Shown: piece after piece, positions 1-11,472 of the stretch
How the letters are laid out: each line of letters begins with the position of its first letter
Position numbering within the stretch: the first letter of the stretch is position 1
Origin: Diphasiastrum complanatum
Taxonomy: Eukaryota > Streptophyta > Lycopodiopsida > Lycopodiales > Lycopodiaceae
Direction: 5' to 3'
Length of the DNA stretch: 64,000 nucleotides
NCBI GenBank assembly: GCA_029204225.1
Contig: CM055099.1
Location: forward strand, 63,504,142-63,568,141
The notes under the pieces: model-generated
Databases searched by the model: none
What the model was told of the DNA's origin: nothing
What the model saw: only the letters and a program-made list of their open reading frames with translations
Position numbers and translations under genes: made by a program

Positions 1-276
1 TTGTGTTTATATTTTCACTGTGTAAAGTTTACAAGATAGCTAAACAGAGAATTACAAGAGTAGTCAACGCTAATCAACTAGCTAGTTATTCTCTATTATT
101 GCTAACTCTTTCAGCTGAGCGTGAAGTACAAGACACCATGCCCGTCGAGTTGCCATTTAGTAGCATGAATTATTTTGCTTCGTTTTCTTTTCGTTTAGTT
201 TCATTTCGTGTCTTTTGGTCCTCGAGGTATGCTTGACTTTCACAAATTATTCATCCTTCAACCTTCGCTTTGGGAG
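1..276 (-). repeat. 3' LTR of the copia element (partial)
   Basis: This stretch aligns base for base with 2664-2942 over long blocks, for example the shared text around 'gagtagtcaacgctaatcaa' and 'ggtcctcgaggtatg'. The left part of the LTR lies outside the window. The right border is set where the similarity stops, near 276. Confidence 0.75.
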
Positions 277-384
277 ACTCCCTCTTGAACCTTGCAACTT
301 TGTATGTTTGATCCAATTGTCTTTCTTTGCTTTGAGAAGAGTGGTTTGTCGAGCGGCTTCGTGAGTAGATTTGCAATCATGTCT

Positions 385-877
385 TCATACTTTATGTACT
401 AGACCTTGAGCTCTCCTTTCGAGATCAAATCTGGAATGTGATGGTACTTCAGAGGTATATGTTTTGTCTTTGAATGGAAGACATGATCTTGCGATAGATA
501 TATGGCACTTTGAGAATCCATCATCATCGTGCATGGTTCTCCTTGTGGTATGCCAATTGCCTCCATGAGGCTGTGACATATCCAGCTTCGCATGAGGATT
601 GAGCTACCAAGGTTTGCTTTTTGCATATCTAGCCGATTGCTGCTCCGCATGCCATTGAACATCCTCTTGTCATGGACTTGTTGTCATCTTTGTAGCTCAC
701 CCAGCTTGCATCACTGTGGTGATGCAGTTTGAATCCTTTTCTATCATTGTCTGCTTTGTAGGTTAATCTCATATTTTGGGTACCCTTCAGATATTGTGGG
801 ATTTGTTTCGCCATTTGCCAATGCGCCATGCCAGGATTGGAAGAGAATCGGCTTAAAGCATTGACAAAGAAAGCCAA
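385..877 (-). pseudogene. copia RNase H remnant
   Basis: Two minus-strand fragments give the end of a copia polyprotein. The piece at 629-877 has the signature around HSDASWVSYKDDNKS, matching the RNase H start that usually reads 'SDADWAGD..D.KST'. The piece at 399-662 has DSQSAIYLSQ followed by KTKHIPLKYHHI, the usual C-terminal block (DNQSAI...RTKHI..KYH). They lie in different frames and the serine-rich middle is damaged, so the enzyme is dead. The position next to the 3' LTR is as expected for copia. Confidence 0.8.
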
Positions 878-1059
878 GTCAGGTCATGTACAAATTGTAA
901 GGTACATCATACTACATTAGATTTTGGTAGGGTATGCCTTCCATCTTCTATTTTCTTCCTCTGTTTTTGGACAATCCTGCTTTGTCAATTTGGCACCAAG
1001 TATCATTGGCGTGGCTTTTTCTTTGCAGTCCATCATTCAATTCTGCTTCAACACTTTTT

Positions 1060-2240
1060 TGGTATACTCGAACTGACTAAGATGCATTTCTCCTTTTATT
1101 TGATCTCTTCTAATCTCCAGCCCAAGACACTTGTTTTTCCTAGATCTATGATTTCATAATTTTCAAAAATCTGGCTCTTTGTCTTCTTGATCAGCACCAA
1201 GGAGTTTCCTATCATAAGAGAATCATCCATGAAAATAGTCAGAATCACAAAATCTCTTCCTACTCTCTTTATATAGACATTACAGTCTCCTCTGGACAGC
1301 TTTTAGATATGTAGTTGGCTGTCTGTCCACATTTTGCATGGTGTCTTGTTTTCCAAGGTTGTCGTTGTTGATATGTTATGCAGGTGTATTGTTGCAGCTA
1401 TTGCCTCAGTCAAAAATTGACTTGGCAATCGAGCCTGTGCCATCATGCATCTGGCTCCTTCGACTAGTATCATGTTTCTTCTTTCTGCGACACCATTATA
1501 TTTGGGTGTATATGCAAGAGTGAATTACTGCTCTATCCCCTGTTCTTGGCAGAATTTAAAAAATTATGTGCTCTTGTACTCACCTCCATTATCAGATCTG
1601 ATGATCTAAATCTTCTTTGAGATGTGTCTCTCTGCAAATGCCACGAACTTCTTGAAAGAATCAAACACTTCAGATTTTTTATTTAGGTAGTAGATCGTTG
1701 TCATCCGGCTGTAGTCATCAATGAACATCAAGAAATACCTTGATCTTGAGAGCGAATCAACTTTCATCGGTCCACATACATCTAAGTGGATGAGCTCAGC
1801 GGTTGATAGGACACAGTAGAGATTTCATGAAGTACATCAGTTGTTGTGGTGCTAGGACTTGGTGTTCTTGTCCTGATGCAGCTAGTTGAGCAAAGATCGT
1901 TCTGATCTTCTCAACGTGTTGATCCAACTGGTTGCCATCCCATCATATGGATTGCATCTGATTGTGAAGATGCATCACTGAAGCAGCAGTCCTCACTTCG
2001 TACTTCTACTTTAGTCTTTCCCATGCTGCATTGTTGCTTTCGCAGTCTTCAATATGCATGAGTAGTTTTTCATTGATAGATGAAACGATGATCGTCATTA
2101 CACGCTCATCCTTTCTGATCCACTCATCTCTCCTCGGGTCTCCCTCTGGAGGCTGCACCTCTGTGAGTTCGGTCACCAACTAGATGTCTTCACCCTTCAG
2201 AAGCGTTTTTATTTTGAATTTCCGTACTCTATAGTTTTGG
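1060..2240 (-). pseudogene. copia RT, integrase and gag remnants
   Basis: Read on the minus strand, 1060-1300 carries an RT active-site fragment (TIFMDDSLMIG, with FMDD in place of YVDD) followed by a block ending near IIDLGK. About 1320-1850 carries integrase text including IIRSDNGGEY and a weakly preserved 'NGVAERRN' block. About 1850-2240 resembles a copia gag N-terminal part. Stops and shifts interrupt every segment. RT is joined to integrase with much of both missing. Function is lost; assignment rests on these motifs and on their order between the primer site and RNase H. Confidence 0.65.
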
Positions 2241-2336
2241 CCATCAAGATTGATTGTTATTCTCGTTTGGATCATTGTAGCCATATTGTATTGCCTAGAG
2301 AATCACTATTCAGATATCAGTAGTGATAACCTAAGG

Positions 2337-2348
2337 GCTCTGATACCA
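2337..2348 (-). other. Primer-binding site (tRNA-iMet)
   Basis: The reverse complement reads TGGTATCAGAGC, the standard plant copia primer site complementary to the 3' end of initiator Met tRNA. It directly abuts the LTR border TGTCGG at 2349, which fixes both the orientation and the LTR edge. Confidence 0.85.
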
Positions 2349-2942
2349 TGTCGGAAATTGTTTCGTGAACAAATTGTTTTTCAATTTTCTTTAGTGGAAG
2401 CTTTCAAGATCCTAGGCATGCGACTACAAATCACAGAACATAAATCATTCTAGCAATCAAGACAACGAAAAGAGAGCAATTGCATTATCAGTTTTTGAGT
2501 TTGGAGTGAGATGATCAGTGTCTCGTTCGTTGGCAGCCTGTTGACACTCAGCTCAATCGTTGTGTTCTACTCGTTGGCAGACTTTCATGCACATCTATTT
2601 TTGTCTCTCTATATTATTCTATTCTAATCTTTTTCTGCTCTATATCGTGTTGATCTAAAATTATGTTTATATCTCCACTGTGTGGAGTTTACAAGATAGC
2701 TAAACAAAGAATTACAAGAGTAGTCAACGCTAATCAAATAGTTAGTTATTCTCTATTATTGTTAACTCTTTCAGCTGAGTCTTAAGTAAAAGACACCACG
2801 CCCATCAAGTTGCCAGCTGGCAGCGCGAATTGTTTTCCTTCTTTTTCTTTTCGTTTCGTTTTATTTCATGTCCTTTGGTCCTCGAGGTATGTTTGACTTT
2901 TGCAAATTGTTCGCCCTTCGACCATCGCTTCGCTTTGCGACA
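2349..2942 (-). repeat. 5' LTR of the copia element
   Basis: The LTR is bounded by TGTCGG on the left and GCGACA on the right, a near-perfect short terminal inverted repeat, and begins immediately after the primer site. Its right half repeats the sequence at 1-276. Length is about 594 bp. Confidence 0.75.
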
Positions 2943-3690
2943 AAGTTGCAGGAGTTCACAATTTCTGACACTGGTGCTCTACAATTATAACAAAATCATG
3001 TCATTTTTTCTCTTTCAGCAATTTCTCTGTGTGATTTGGAATACATTTCTGCACAAGAATGTAATTTGATCAACAGTGTAAGCCTTGGCCTTTAGAATAT
3101 CTTTCTCAATGATCCATGTGTCATGCTCCTTGAGCTCCTGGATAAGCTGATTTGACAATTTATTTGTCGTTTGAACCAAATTGGCATGCTGTTGAGCTGT
3201 ACAACATGTACTGGCAAAAGGCATCCATGTCTTGTTAGATAGGGGATAAAACATTGGATGGATGGATTTTGCCAAAATCAAAAGGAGGAGGAGCTTGTTA
3301 GAGGGAGGGAGGAGAAGAGAGCAGAAATATTTGCCTACATCTCTCTCGCTACAATGGGCTACTAGATGCAAAAACAATCTAATGGAATGTTTATGTTAAT
3401 TATAATCATAGCTTAAGTGTTCTATTGCCCAACAGGATCTTATAAATTAGTTCACCTTAACTCCTCTGTCAAGAACCCTCTCAACACCAAGGGAAGCACA
3501 AACTACATGCACAAACAATTTGGTCATTGAGATACATATATGCGCAGTGAGATCATCATGAAACACAAGACATGCTATAAAATATAATCGACAATGTTGA
3601 GGTGGAAGCAAAGTCAAAAAACATGCCATGCCAACTTGTAAAAATTTATGCCAGTCATGAGACTTTAGTCCACTTAGCTTGTTGTCCCTT
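2943..3690. other. Unassigned stretch
   Basis: There is a 120-codon minus-strand open frame at 3015-3377 with a stretch rich in Lys, Glu, Gln and Asn, but I do not recognise it and it has no start context, partner or repeat support. I see no other gene, RNA or repeat here. Confidence 0.4.
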
Positions 3691-5260
3691 GTGAAGGCAC
3701 CCTTTAGGCATCACATGTGTCATGTCGAAGTTCAAAATGAGACTATTGCCCTCTTTACAATTGTCTCTTCTCACCTCAAGAAGATCCATGGGGCCTTTGG
3801 TAGGACAATCGAAGTCCCCACCATTTGTGGCCATAAATTGGCCATCTTTTCCACTTCTTTCAAGTCATCTTGTGTGTCTTTTTTTATCTTTCAACCCGGT
3901 CAAGTGCTCCCAAATTGTGCTCCCGCCATTCTATATGTGCATCGGGTCCAAAAGATGGTTTATCAACAATTCCCCCCAATATGGGAGTTCATGAAATATT
4001 GATAACCTCTTCATGCCGGAGTCACCCTAGATCTTGATTGGATCTCCAAATCTGAAGCCAATCACTTGCCTACAATATTAACAAACAAGCACACACATTT
4101 AATGCAGATTATATATCGTTAGAAGAAATATAAAGAGAATAATCATAAAATAAATAAATGGCATGTACCATTAATTGGCCCAAATATGTATTGTACCTTC
4201 ATGGAATGAGGACGTTGACCAATTAGCCCATCACACATAGGGTGATCGGGTGGAAGGTATCTAGTGTGGCCCTCATAAAACATCTTTCGTAGATGTTGTG
4301 AGTGACGTGCTTGCAAATACTCGCCACAAAACGGGGCATGCATTGTAGCCAGTAGTTTGGAGCCCATACATTGAGACAAAACAACCAACTTAATCGTGGG
4401 TCCAATGTTCAAATTGAAAGAAAATTTGTGGATGCACGTAAAATTTAATATAATAGCATGAATCGAACCAATAGCAAGGATATCTCACCTGAACATTTCT
4501 CATATCCAAGAAAGTCATGCATCGTCCACATCAAGATCCCCTTTACCACAAAATCTCTTTGTCTCAGTGGTCTTCATATATCGATCACTTGAACTCCTTG
4601 CCATAGAATCTTTAGCTCATCTATCAAGGGAGCCATATACACGTCCATATTTTTTGCCTTGCATTTTCTCAAGATAAGAAGGGCAAGCATTAGGTGGCCC
4701 TATTTTATACTTAGCCAAGGGGGGATGTTGTAATTTATAAGGACAATCGGCCAAGTGGACCATGATGTGGAGCGCAAACCGAATGGATTCACACCATCCA
4801 TCGCCAACCCCAAATGCAAATGGCAAGGCTCATCCCTAAACTCATGCTAGGTAGCATCCACGTGCTTCCATGCTAGAGAATCGGTAGGGATTCTCATATT
4901 ATCGTCCAATGGAACGATTGCTCGAATGCCATGTCATTAGCTCCGTGATGGAATCGTATCCTGGGTATGATGGGCAAATGTCTTACCACCTTTGCGGATA
5001 TGGTTGCTCCTTGTAAATCTTGCCTGTAGCGGTGTTCCCCACAGTGTGGACACGTGCTTGCCTCCTCAAACTCATCTCGATATAAGATGCAATTATTGAG
5101 ACATGCATGAATACTTTTGTAATCCATGCCGACCGCGGATAACATTTTCTTGGCTTCTTGTCGAGACATTGCCATGGTGTTATTTGGGAGCAACATTTTC
5201 CTGAGCAAACTACGACAATATATATATCAAAAGACACGTGGAAGCCACGTAAAGAAGGTG
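3690..5260 (-). pseudogene. CACTA (En/Spm) tnp2 transposase remnant
   Basis: Minus-strand frames give successive blocks of the plant Tnp2 transposase family. At 4894-5208 is IHACLNNCILYRDEF, then CPHCGEHRY, the zinc-like CPxCGxxRY block. At 4617-4826 and just upstream are LHLGLAMDGVNPFG and a block around VYMAPLIDELK. At 4143-4412 is a degraded later block with YLPPDHPM. At about 3700-4010 are HELPYWGELLINHLLDPMHI and a degraded 'thLtglKDk' region. All are in the family's normal order. Frames change several times and stops are present, so the gene is inactive. I did not find CACTA terminal repeats or the partner TnpA-like gene. Confidence 0.8.
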
Positions 5261-6313
5261 TAAGCGCTCAAAATTTGAGCATTCCTCCACTTATCAATTA
5301 CTCTTAAAAGTCTCACACTCTTCGATGCCTATGATTTTTCAGTTGTGCAAAAAAAAAAAAACACACTTCACAGCTAAACAACTCTAATAAATAAACACTC
5401 TAAAAATATGACTTGTATAAAAGCCGTTGAAAAGAAGTCTTCGTGCACAATGTCTTAAGTTTTTAACATTCCATTTATCAACTAACTACCCATCAACAAA
5501 AATGATAGCCTTGAAAAAAGTCTTGTTACAATATTGTTTCATCCTACTCATGAATAAATAGTCACTTGCTAAAAGCCCTTATGAATGTTAGGTTCCATAG
5601 GGTGAATTGATACTTGGGTTATACCCCCCTCCAAATGACGACCAACGGACCAACCTTAATCCAAGGCTCAAAGGGATCCGACGGTTCTCAACCGCGGCCG
5701 GTTCTTACAAAAGAGCATAACTGCTGGTTCTACACATAAGCCGATTCTTGAGAAATAGTGTACCCGCCGATTAGGGTCTTTAGAACCGGGTTGATAAGTG
5801 GGTTGAGAGCTGAAAAACAAAAATCAATACCCGGCGAACACTGGTCCGCCGGACATATGTAAATGGATCCCTTGGACAATTACAATTTTGCAAATTTACT
5901 ACTTTTGAAAAAAGTCAAATCTCAGAATTTGGGTAGCTGGATGCCCAAGAATAGTGGTTGGATGCCAAATACGTCGATGTTTGGACACTTATGACATCCT
6001 TTAACCAGATGAGTACAATTTAGCAGATAAAAACTTGTGTCGTTCAGTGCACTATATACTCTTTGACAAGGCTTTGGAATATAATGGCCGATAATCTTTG
6101 AAAATTGTGTGATTTTAGAATGCAACAATTTTAAGTTGATTTTAGCATTTACTGGAGGTCCCTGAATGCATCTCAGAACAGACCATGAAATACTGAATCT
6201 AATTTAGTCAGGTTCTTGGAACAGCCCACGAAATACTGAAGCTTAGTCTTACATTTGCTCATCTGATACCTGCAGGAATCATAACTTAGACAGCCAAATT
6301 ATTTGAAGAACGT
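5261..6313. other. Intergenic, no gene recognised
   Basis: The stretch is AT-rich at both ends, with a somewhat GC-richer patch at 5620-5870 containing repeated 'ccg' text. I found no coding motif, tandem repeat or RNA gene. The 68-codon minus frame at 5922-6128 has no recognisable feature. Confidence 0.4.
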
Positions 6314-7029
6314 CTACAACGGGCTTCTGGCTGATCTCCAGCACAAGATAACCAATCCTATCATATTTCCAAGAAGTACTGAGAGCCTGACTAGCATCTC
6401 TCTATACTGATCAGCATATTCCTGCACCACGTGCTGCCTCTGACGATGCAGGAACCAAGCATCTGTCGCACGCACATGCTCATGAGGAGGAATGAACTGC
6501 GCCCGAAAATAGCTCTTGAAGTCAACCCAGGTGAATGGGGCTTGTTGTGATTTTAGCAACTTGCACCACCACCTGTCAGCAAAGTTAGTAAATGGTAAGC
6601 TGCCTTACGGACACACCAGCCTTCATCGGTGGGTGCCCATTTCAAATCAAAATACTCTTCCCACTTGTGCAACCACTGATCTACAACATCAGTAGTCCTC
6701 TAGGAAGTTGTACCAACATATTTTGTGGGCTTTATATCTTTATCAAGAGGAAAATCAATGATCATTTGTGTATCAGAAGAAGGATAACGAGTGGGCAGCT
6801 GGGAAGGATACAAAGGCGGAGGCTGAGAAGAAGACGAGGGAAAGCCCCTGACAAGCGACGATATCATCGTATGCATCTATGTCATATACCGCTCCAACAC
6901 ATCCATACGTTCTTGTATGGGAGGATGATCAATGATAGTCACACTAGGTAATCGGCTGCTAGGACTAGATGGAGGAGTTTCCATGGCTTCAACTGGGCTT
7001 GAGGGGATGTCAACTTTGTCTTCAGCCAT
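6314..7029 (-). pseudogene. Ty3/gypsy gag (Retrotrans_gag) pseudogene
   Basis: The minus strand starts at ATG 7029 (MAEDKVDIPSS) and reads a Pro/Ser-rich N-terminus, then a core around QWLHKWEEYFDLKWAP and FKSYFRAQFIPPHE, then RQRQHVVQEYADQYREML, which is the core of the retrotransposon gag family (PF03732-type). An in-frame TAG occurs near 6876 and others follow, so it is broken. The gag core is followed by unrelated DNA, without zinc knuckle or pol. A primer site lies upstream at 7795-7806, agreeing with a 5' leader of about 770 bp. Capsid function is known for the family; here it is lost. Confidence 0.75.
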
Positions 7030-7794
7030 GGTATAAGAACCACTTAGGAAATGTGAAATGTGGAAATTTTCAACTTATTCACAATCTAGAACTGAAAGAG
7101 GAAAAGCAACTGGAAGGTAACAAAACTATGGGAAAAAAAACAAAGCCAAGGACATGTAGCACTTCCCTTGCATCCTATGTTGGTACAAAAGTTGGTAAAA
7201 AACTTTTTTGGCACCAAATCAGCTTAAAAAGTTGAAAAATCAAGAAAAAGCGGGCTGTTTGACGTCGAATTTCTTCCAAACGGAAAATTCTTTTTACAAA
7301 TTGTCAATTGGCAATAGGTTGCCCTCTTACTAGGCCCAATCTGCACCCTTAACAGTAGAAACCAAAGGAAAGTTGGAGAAGTTATTCTCAATCCAAAATT
7401 CTGACTTGTTTTTGGCTTGGAAACCGACTTTTTTGGTGAAACAGAGGCAAATCTGCTCCAAAACCAGCGTATGATGGCTCTATAGGATTGCTATGGATGC
7501 TAAAAACATGCTCCCAAAATCTGATCAGGATCTAAGAAGGTTCCAGAGAGTTATGAGTGAAAAACCTTCACTGGAAAATGTGCTGGCCCTCCAGAAACTT
7601 CAAAACTCTCTGAAATCTGAGATTTGTAGCGTGAATTCTTGCTGATCTACAGCGACTGCCCACTACAAATGATCTGAGATAGATTTCCCTCAAATCTGAG
7701 CACTATAGACCAAGTTATGATAAAAAAAACCAAATTTTTTCTCACTTTCTCTCTCTAGAACGGGATGTTCTCTCTCTAGAACGAGTTAGCAAAG

Positions 7795-7806
7795 GCTTTG
7801 ATACCA
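7795..7806 (-). other. Primer-binding site variant
   Basis: The reverse complement reads TGGTATCAAAGC, one base from the iMet-type site TGGTATCAGAGC. It lies upstream of the gypsy gag and next to the presumed LTR on its right. Confidence 0.6.
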
Positions 7807-8231
7807 ATTTTTAAAAACCAAAACTCTCTAAGCTGCTCAAGTCCTAAAGGCCGGTGTGTGGAATGATCCTCCCAACCATAGGTACCCCCCCCAGTGGTTG
7901 ATCAGGCCACCTGGCGTACACACTGCATGTGACCTATGAATAGGGAGTGACTCACGCGATACACCCCCATGCCCCGTCATTACCGATGACACCAACTGGT
8001 CACCCCGACTGCTTGCCGACTAGCACTAACAGCTAGGGCCCCGATGGTTACGCGATCACGTCTCTGACAACTTGTCAGACGGTCTCACCGGATCACGGGA
8101 TTCCATGATACATCGGTTCCCACTTGGAAGAGATGCCCTTCCCAGTCACTGACCCTTGCCAACTTGGCCTCAGGCACTCTTAGTGACCGGTCATGTCGAG
8201 GTCATGTCAGAACTAGACTGAGTCATAACAA
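7807..8231 (-). repeat. Probable 5' LTR remnant of the gypsy element
   Basis: By position this is the 5' LTR of the element whose gag is at 6314-7029. It is richer in GC than its surroundings and is bounded on the right by the start of the large inverted repeat at 8232. I found no second copy in the window, so the limits are inferred. Confidence 0.35.
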
Positions 8232-9320
8232 GAGTTCTTCACGTTCTCCCTTGTTTGATCTCCAATCTCTAGGGGCCTATTTTCAGCCCACCATAGCCAA
8301 AGCTTGCTGGATCTTCACTTTTGTGCAGAGAACTCTTTTCCTTCACTTCTTTTAGGCCTTTTGGGTTCTATTGGATTAATTGAGTGGATCTAGATTGCAA
8401 GATCCAAGGATTTTATAAAATTCTAGCTTTTCTACAAGCTTTTGTTTCAAGTTTTGCCATGACCTACCTGCTAGTGTCTTTCTTTTGGCGGGTCAAAACC
8501 CCATCTTTTGTAGCGATTGAAGTGTCCTTAGCTTTCTTTTCGTGAGATGCTACTCTATTTTGCTTTATGTGCACAAAAATCATGTCCAATCTTGCAATCC
8601 TAGAGTGAACTTTCTCGCTTTTTAGACAGTCCCACGGTCTGATTGTTGCTTCTTTTCGGATCTTAGCCTTCTCTGATTGCAATAGGATTTCACTTGTCTT
8701 TGATAGAAATACTAATCTATCATGTTTGAAAAATTTGGATTGAATCAGATATTTCATGACTCCGAAAGAGCCGGTTGAAGTCCGATTTTGCTAAAATCAG
8801 AACTTTCACCTTGCATGCAAGTTTCCAAAAAAAATTTCTAGTTCAAAGTTCGCTTCCTACTTGTCTAAGTCATAGTTCTGAACCTATTTGGAGGCTTTTG
8901 GAAGCATTATGACATCGATATCATCACAATTACGGCATATTTCGACCTCCAAAGCGTGGTATCAAGTAACCGGTTGGTGATTTCAAGTGCATGTTGGTGC
9001 ATGCAATCTTTTGCGCATGGCATAAAGCTTTTATCTCTCAAGGAGCATTCCAACTTTGTTTTTTCAAGTTTGGTTAAGCAATTTCAAGTTAAATTAAAGC
9101 ATCTTTGCTCTCTTAATATCTCCAAAAAATAGAGATTATGTCTCCGTTCAGATTCAACAATAACTTTCTTGGTCCTCATTGAGACCTTCATTCCTGCATC
9201 AATCAACTTTGCTATAGACAAAAGATTCTTTTGCAAAGATGGAACATATAGAGCATCCTTAAGAACTCTAGAACCCGAGTTAGTTTTCAAGAGAATTTCC
9301 CCTTTGCCATAAACTAGATA
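8232..9320. repeat. Left arm of a large inverted repeat
   Basis: The reverse complement of this segment aligns with 9943-10955 along almost all its length. Examples are shared blocks around 'attggagatca', 'gacatgatttttgtgcacat' and 'ggtatcaagtaaccggtt'. The left arm holds about 100 bp near 8975-9085 that the right arm lacks, and lacks about 36 bp (near 9180) that the right arm has. The inner part encodes on the minus strand a copia protease/pre-integrase piece (SLQKNLLSIAKLIDAGMKVS). The arms are too divergent to be a recent artefact. Confidence 0.85.
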
Positions 9321-9589
9321 GTTATGGACTTGGCTCATTACATTTGCCGTGTCCATTTACATTTACTTTACTTTATGCATAAGCAGGCCTTGGGCCCTTT
9401 TTATTCATTTGTGATGCTTAGACTATATGGTTGGCCTTTGGCCTTATTATTCATTATTAGGCCATTTGGACATATTAGTGGAGAGTGGGGTCCTTTTTGG
9501 AGGGTGCACTATTATCTCTACCAGTTGGGCCCTAGCCACCGGAAGCTTCCTTTTAGGGCTTCCTCTTGGCCATAAGTAGGGAAACTGTG
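9321..9589 (+). repeat. Copia LTR fragment inside the inverted repeat
   Basis: This segment is a close copy of 14963-15232, sharing for example 'ggttggcctttggcctta' and 'ggaagcttccttttaggg'. The other copy starts with TGTCGGGGAG at 14952 and looks like a complete LTR start, so this one is truncated by about 10 bp on the left and lacks the right part. It forms most of the spacer between the inverted-repeat arms. Confidence 0.75.
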
Positions 9590-9609
9590 GGCACACACTA
9601 TGCAAGTGT

Positions 9610-10203
9610 TGGTGTAACCCCAAGATCCCGTGTATACATTGCAAGATATCTGGACATGCAGCCATCTATTGCATGCAAAATCCCTGGAAAAGGAAAGGTA
9701 AGCAAAAAGCTAACTTAGCTAAAAAAGTGCAACCAATGGAGATTGGAGAATCTTTGAGGCCAAGTGAGAAAACAGATTGTGCCTATGTTGCAATCGAAGA
9801 ATGCTACTGCACCGAAGATAAGCCTTATGAGATGGTCCTACACTCAGGATCAACATCTCACATAGTCTCCTAGAAAGCTCTAATTTCAACTCCTTTTTTT
9901 TCAAGTATTGGCAAACAAGTATCCTTAAGAGATGGTAGCTTGCATCTAGTTTATGGCGAAGGGGAAATTCTTTTGAAAACTAGCTCGGGTTCTAGAGTTC
10001 TTAAGGATGCTATATGTGTTCTGTCTTTGCAAAAGAATCCTTTGTCTATAGCAAAGTTGATTGATGCAGGAATGAAGGTGTCATTCGATAGCAAAATATG
10101 CTGGATCCTGGACATAAAGACCAAGAAAGTTATTGCTGAAGCTGAATGGAGACATAATCTCTATTTTTTGGAAATATTAAAAGAGCAAAGATGCTTTAAT
10201 TAA
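9610..10203 (+). pseudogene. copia gag zinc knuckle, protease and pre-integrase remnant
   Basis: The plus strand reads a CCHC zinc knuckle CIHCKISGHAAIYC (9631-9672), a basic linker, then the protease active-site region as LHSGSTSHIVS (family usual: DSGASxH; Asp is His here). After a stop near 9872 it continues SLHLVYGEGEILLKTS and SLQKNPLSIAKLIDAG, the copia protease end and GAG-pre-integrase block. Loss of the catalytic Asp and the stop make it inactive. The 9943-10203 part is also the inner end of the right inverted-repeat arm, and the matching minus copy is at 9084-9320. Confidence 0.75.
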
Positions 10204-10955
10204 CTTGACCAACCGGTTACTTGATACCACGCTTTGGAGGTTGAAACATGCCGTAATTGTGATGATTTCGATGCCATAATGCTTTCAAAAGCCTCCAAAT
10301 AGGTTCAAAAATATGATTTAATGTGATTTAGACAAGTAGGAAGTGAACTTTGAACTAGAAATTTTTTCGAAAACTTGCATGCAAGGCGAAAGTTTTGATT
10401 TTAGCAAATTGGAATTCAACCGGCTCTTTCGGGGTCACAAAATATTCGATTCAATCCAAATTTATAGATTAGTATTTCTATCAAAGACAAATGAAACCTT
10501 ATTGCAATCGGAGAAGGCTAAGATCCGAAAAGAAGCAACAATCAGACTGTGGGACTATCTAAAAAGCGGAAAAGTTCACTCTAGGACTGCAAGATTGGAC
10601 ATGATTTTTGTGCACATAAAGCAAAATAGAGTAGCATCTCACAAAAAGAAAGCTAGGAACACCTCAATCGCTACAAAAGATGGGGTTTGGCCTGCCAAAA
10701 TAAAGACACTAGCAGGTGGGTCATGGCAAAACTTGAAACAAAAGCTTGTAGAAACGCTAGACTTTTATGAAATCCTTGGATCTTGCAATCTAGATCCACT
10801 CTATCAATCCAATAGAACCCAAAAGGCACAAAAGAAGTGAAGAAAAAGAGTTCTCTGTGCAAAAGTGAAGATCCACCAAGCTTTGGCTATGGTGGGCTGA
10901 AAATAGGGCCCTAGAGATTGGAGATCAGACAAAGGAGAACGTGAAGGACTCTCTC
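9943..10955. repeat. Right arm of the large inverted repeat
   Basis: This segment is the reverse complement of 8232-9320 apart from indels. It contains an open frame of 165 codons at 10343-10840 (plus strand), whose minus-strand counterpart in the left arm is an interrupted frame at 8464-8757. The shared protein text (LLQSEKAKIRKEATIR and RLDMIFVHIKQNRVAS) does not match a family I know and may simply be translated non-coding element DNA. Confidence 0.85.
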
Positions 10956-11029
10956 CTAGAAAAGTGCACCTACTTTTTTGAAGAGGAAAACTGGAAGGTA
11001 GACCCACTATCCAAAGGGAAGGATTAAGG

Positions 11030-11041
11030 GCTCTGATACCA
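11030..11041 (-). other. Primer-binding site (tRNA-iMet)
   Basis: The reverse complement is TGGTATCAGAGC. A candidate LTR edge, TGTTAAAT, starts at 11043, implying a minus-strand element whose 5' LTR lies to the right and whose body lay to the left, where only inverted-repeat DNA remains. Confidence 0.65.
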
Positions 11042-11108
11042 ATGTTAAATCAGAGAGAACTAAAAAAAAATGGTGGAGGGGCTCTGAATCTCTACCCACT
11101 AGGACAAA

Positions 11109-11110
<2 letters not shown>

Positions 11111-11180
<70 letters not shown>
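11111..11180. repeat. Compound microsatellite (CT)n(AT)n(GT)n
   Basis: Three dinucleotide runs follow each other without spacer: CT at 11111-11132, AT to about 11155 and GT to 11180. Confidence 0.95.
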
Positions 11181-11239
11181 TTTGTATTGAAAAGATTTTT
11201 AAATACTCACGTACGATGGGCTGCTGACTGCTACCTATG

Positions 11240-11381
<142 letters not shown>

Positions 11382-11472
11382 TAGAAAAAGTTTAATATAC
11401 CCCACATGCAAAAATTTTTAATATACCCCACACACGAAAAAAAAATCAAACAAATTTTACTTTTATCAATAC

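Larger units (their letters stand above)
1..2942 (-). mobile_element. Decayed Ty1/copia LTR retrotransposon, left end cut by window
   Basis: A minus-strand copia element is recognised from two similar LTRs (1-276 and 2349-2942), a primer-binding site matching initiator Met tRNA beside the right LTR, and remnants in the expected order gag, integrase, RT, RNase H running right to left. The internal part is only about 2.1 kb, far short of the roughly 4 kb of a complete copia interior, so large deletions must have occurred. Reading frames are full of stops. No intact product can be made. Seen directly: LTR similarity, primer site and short protein motifs. Inferred: one original element rather than several pieces. 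Confidence 0.8.
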
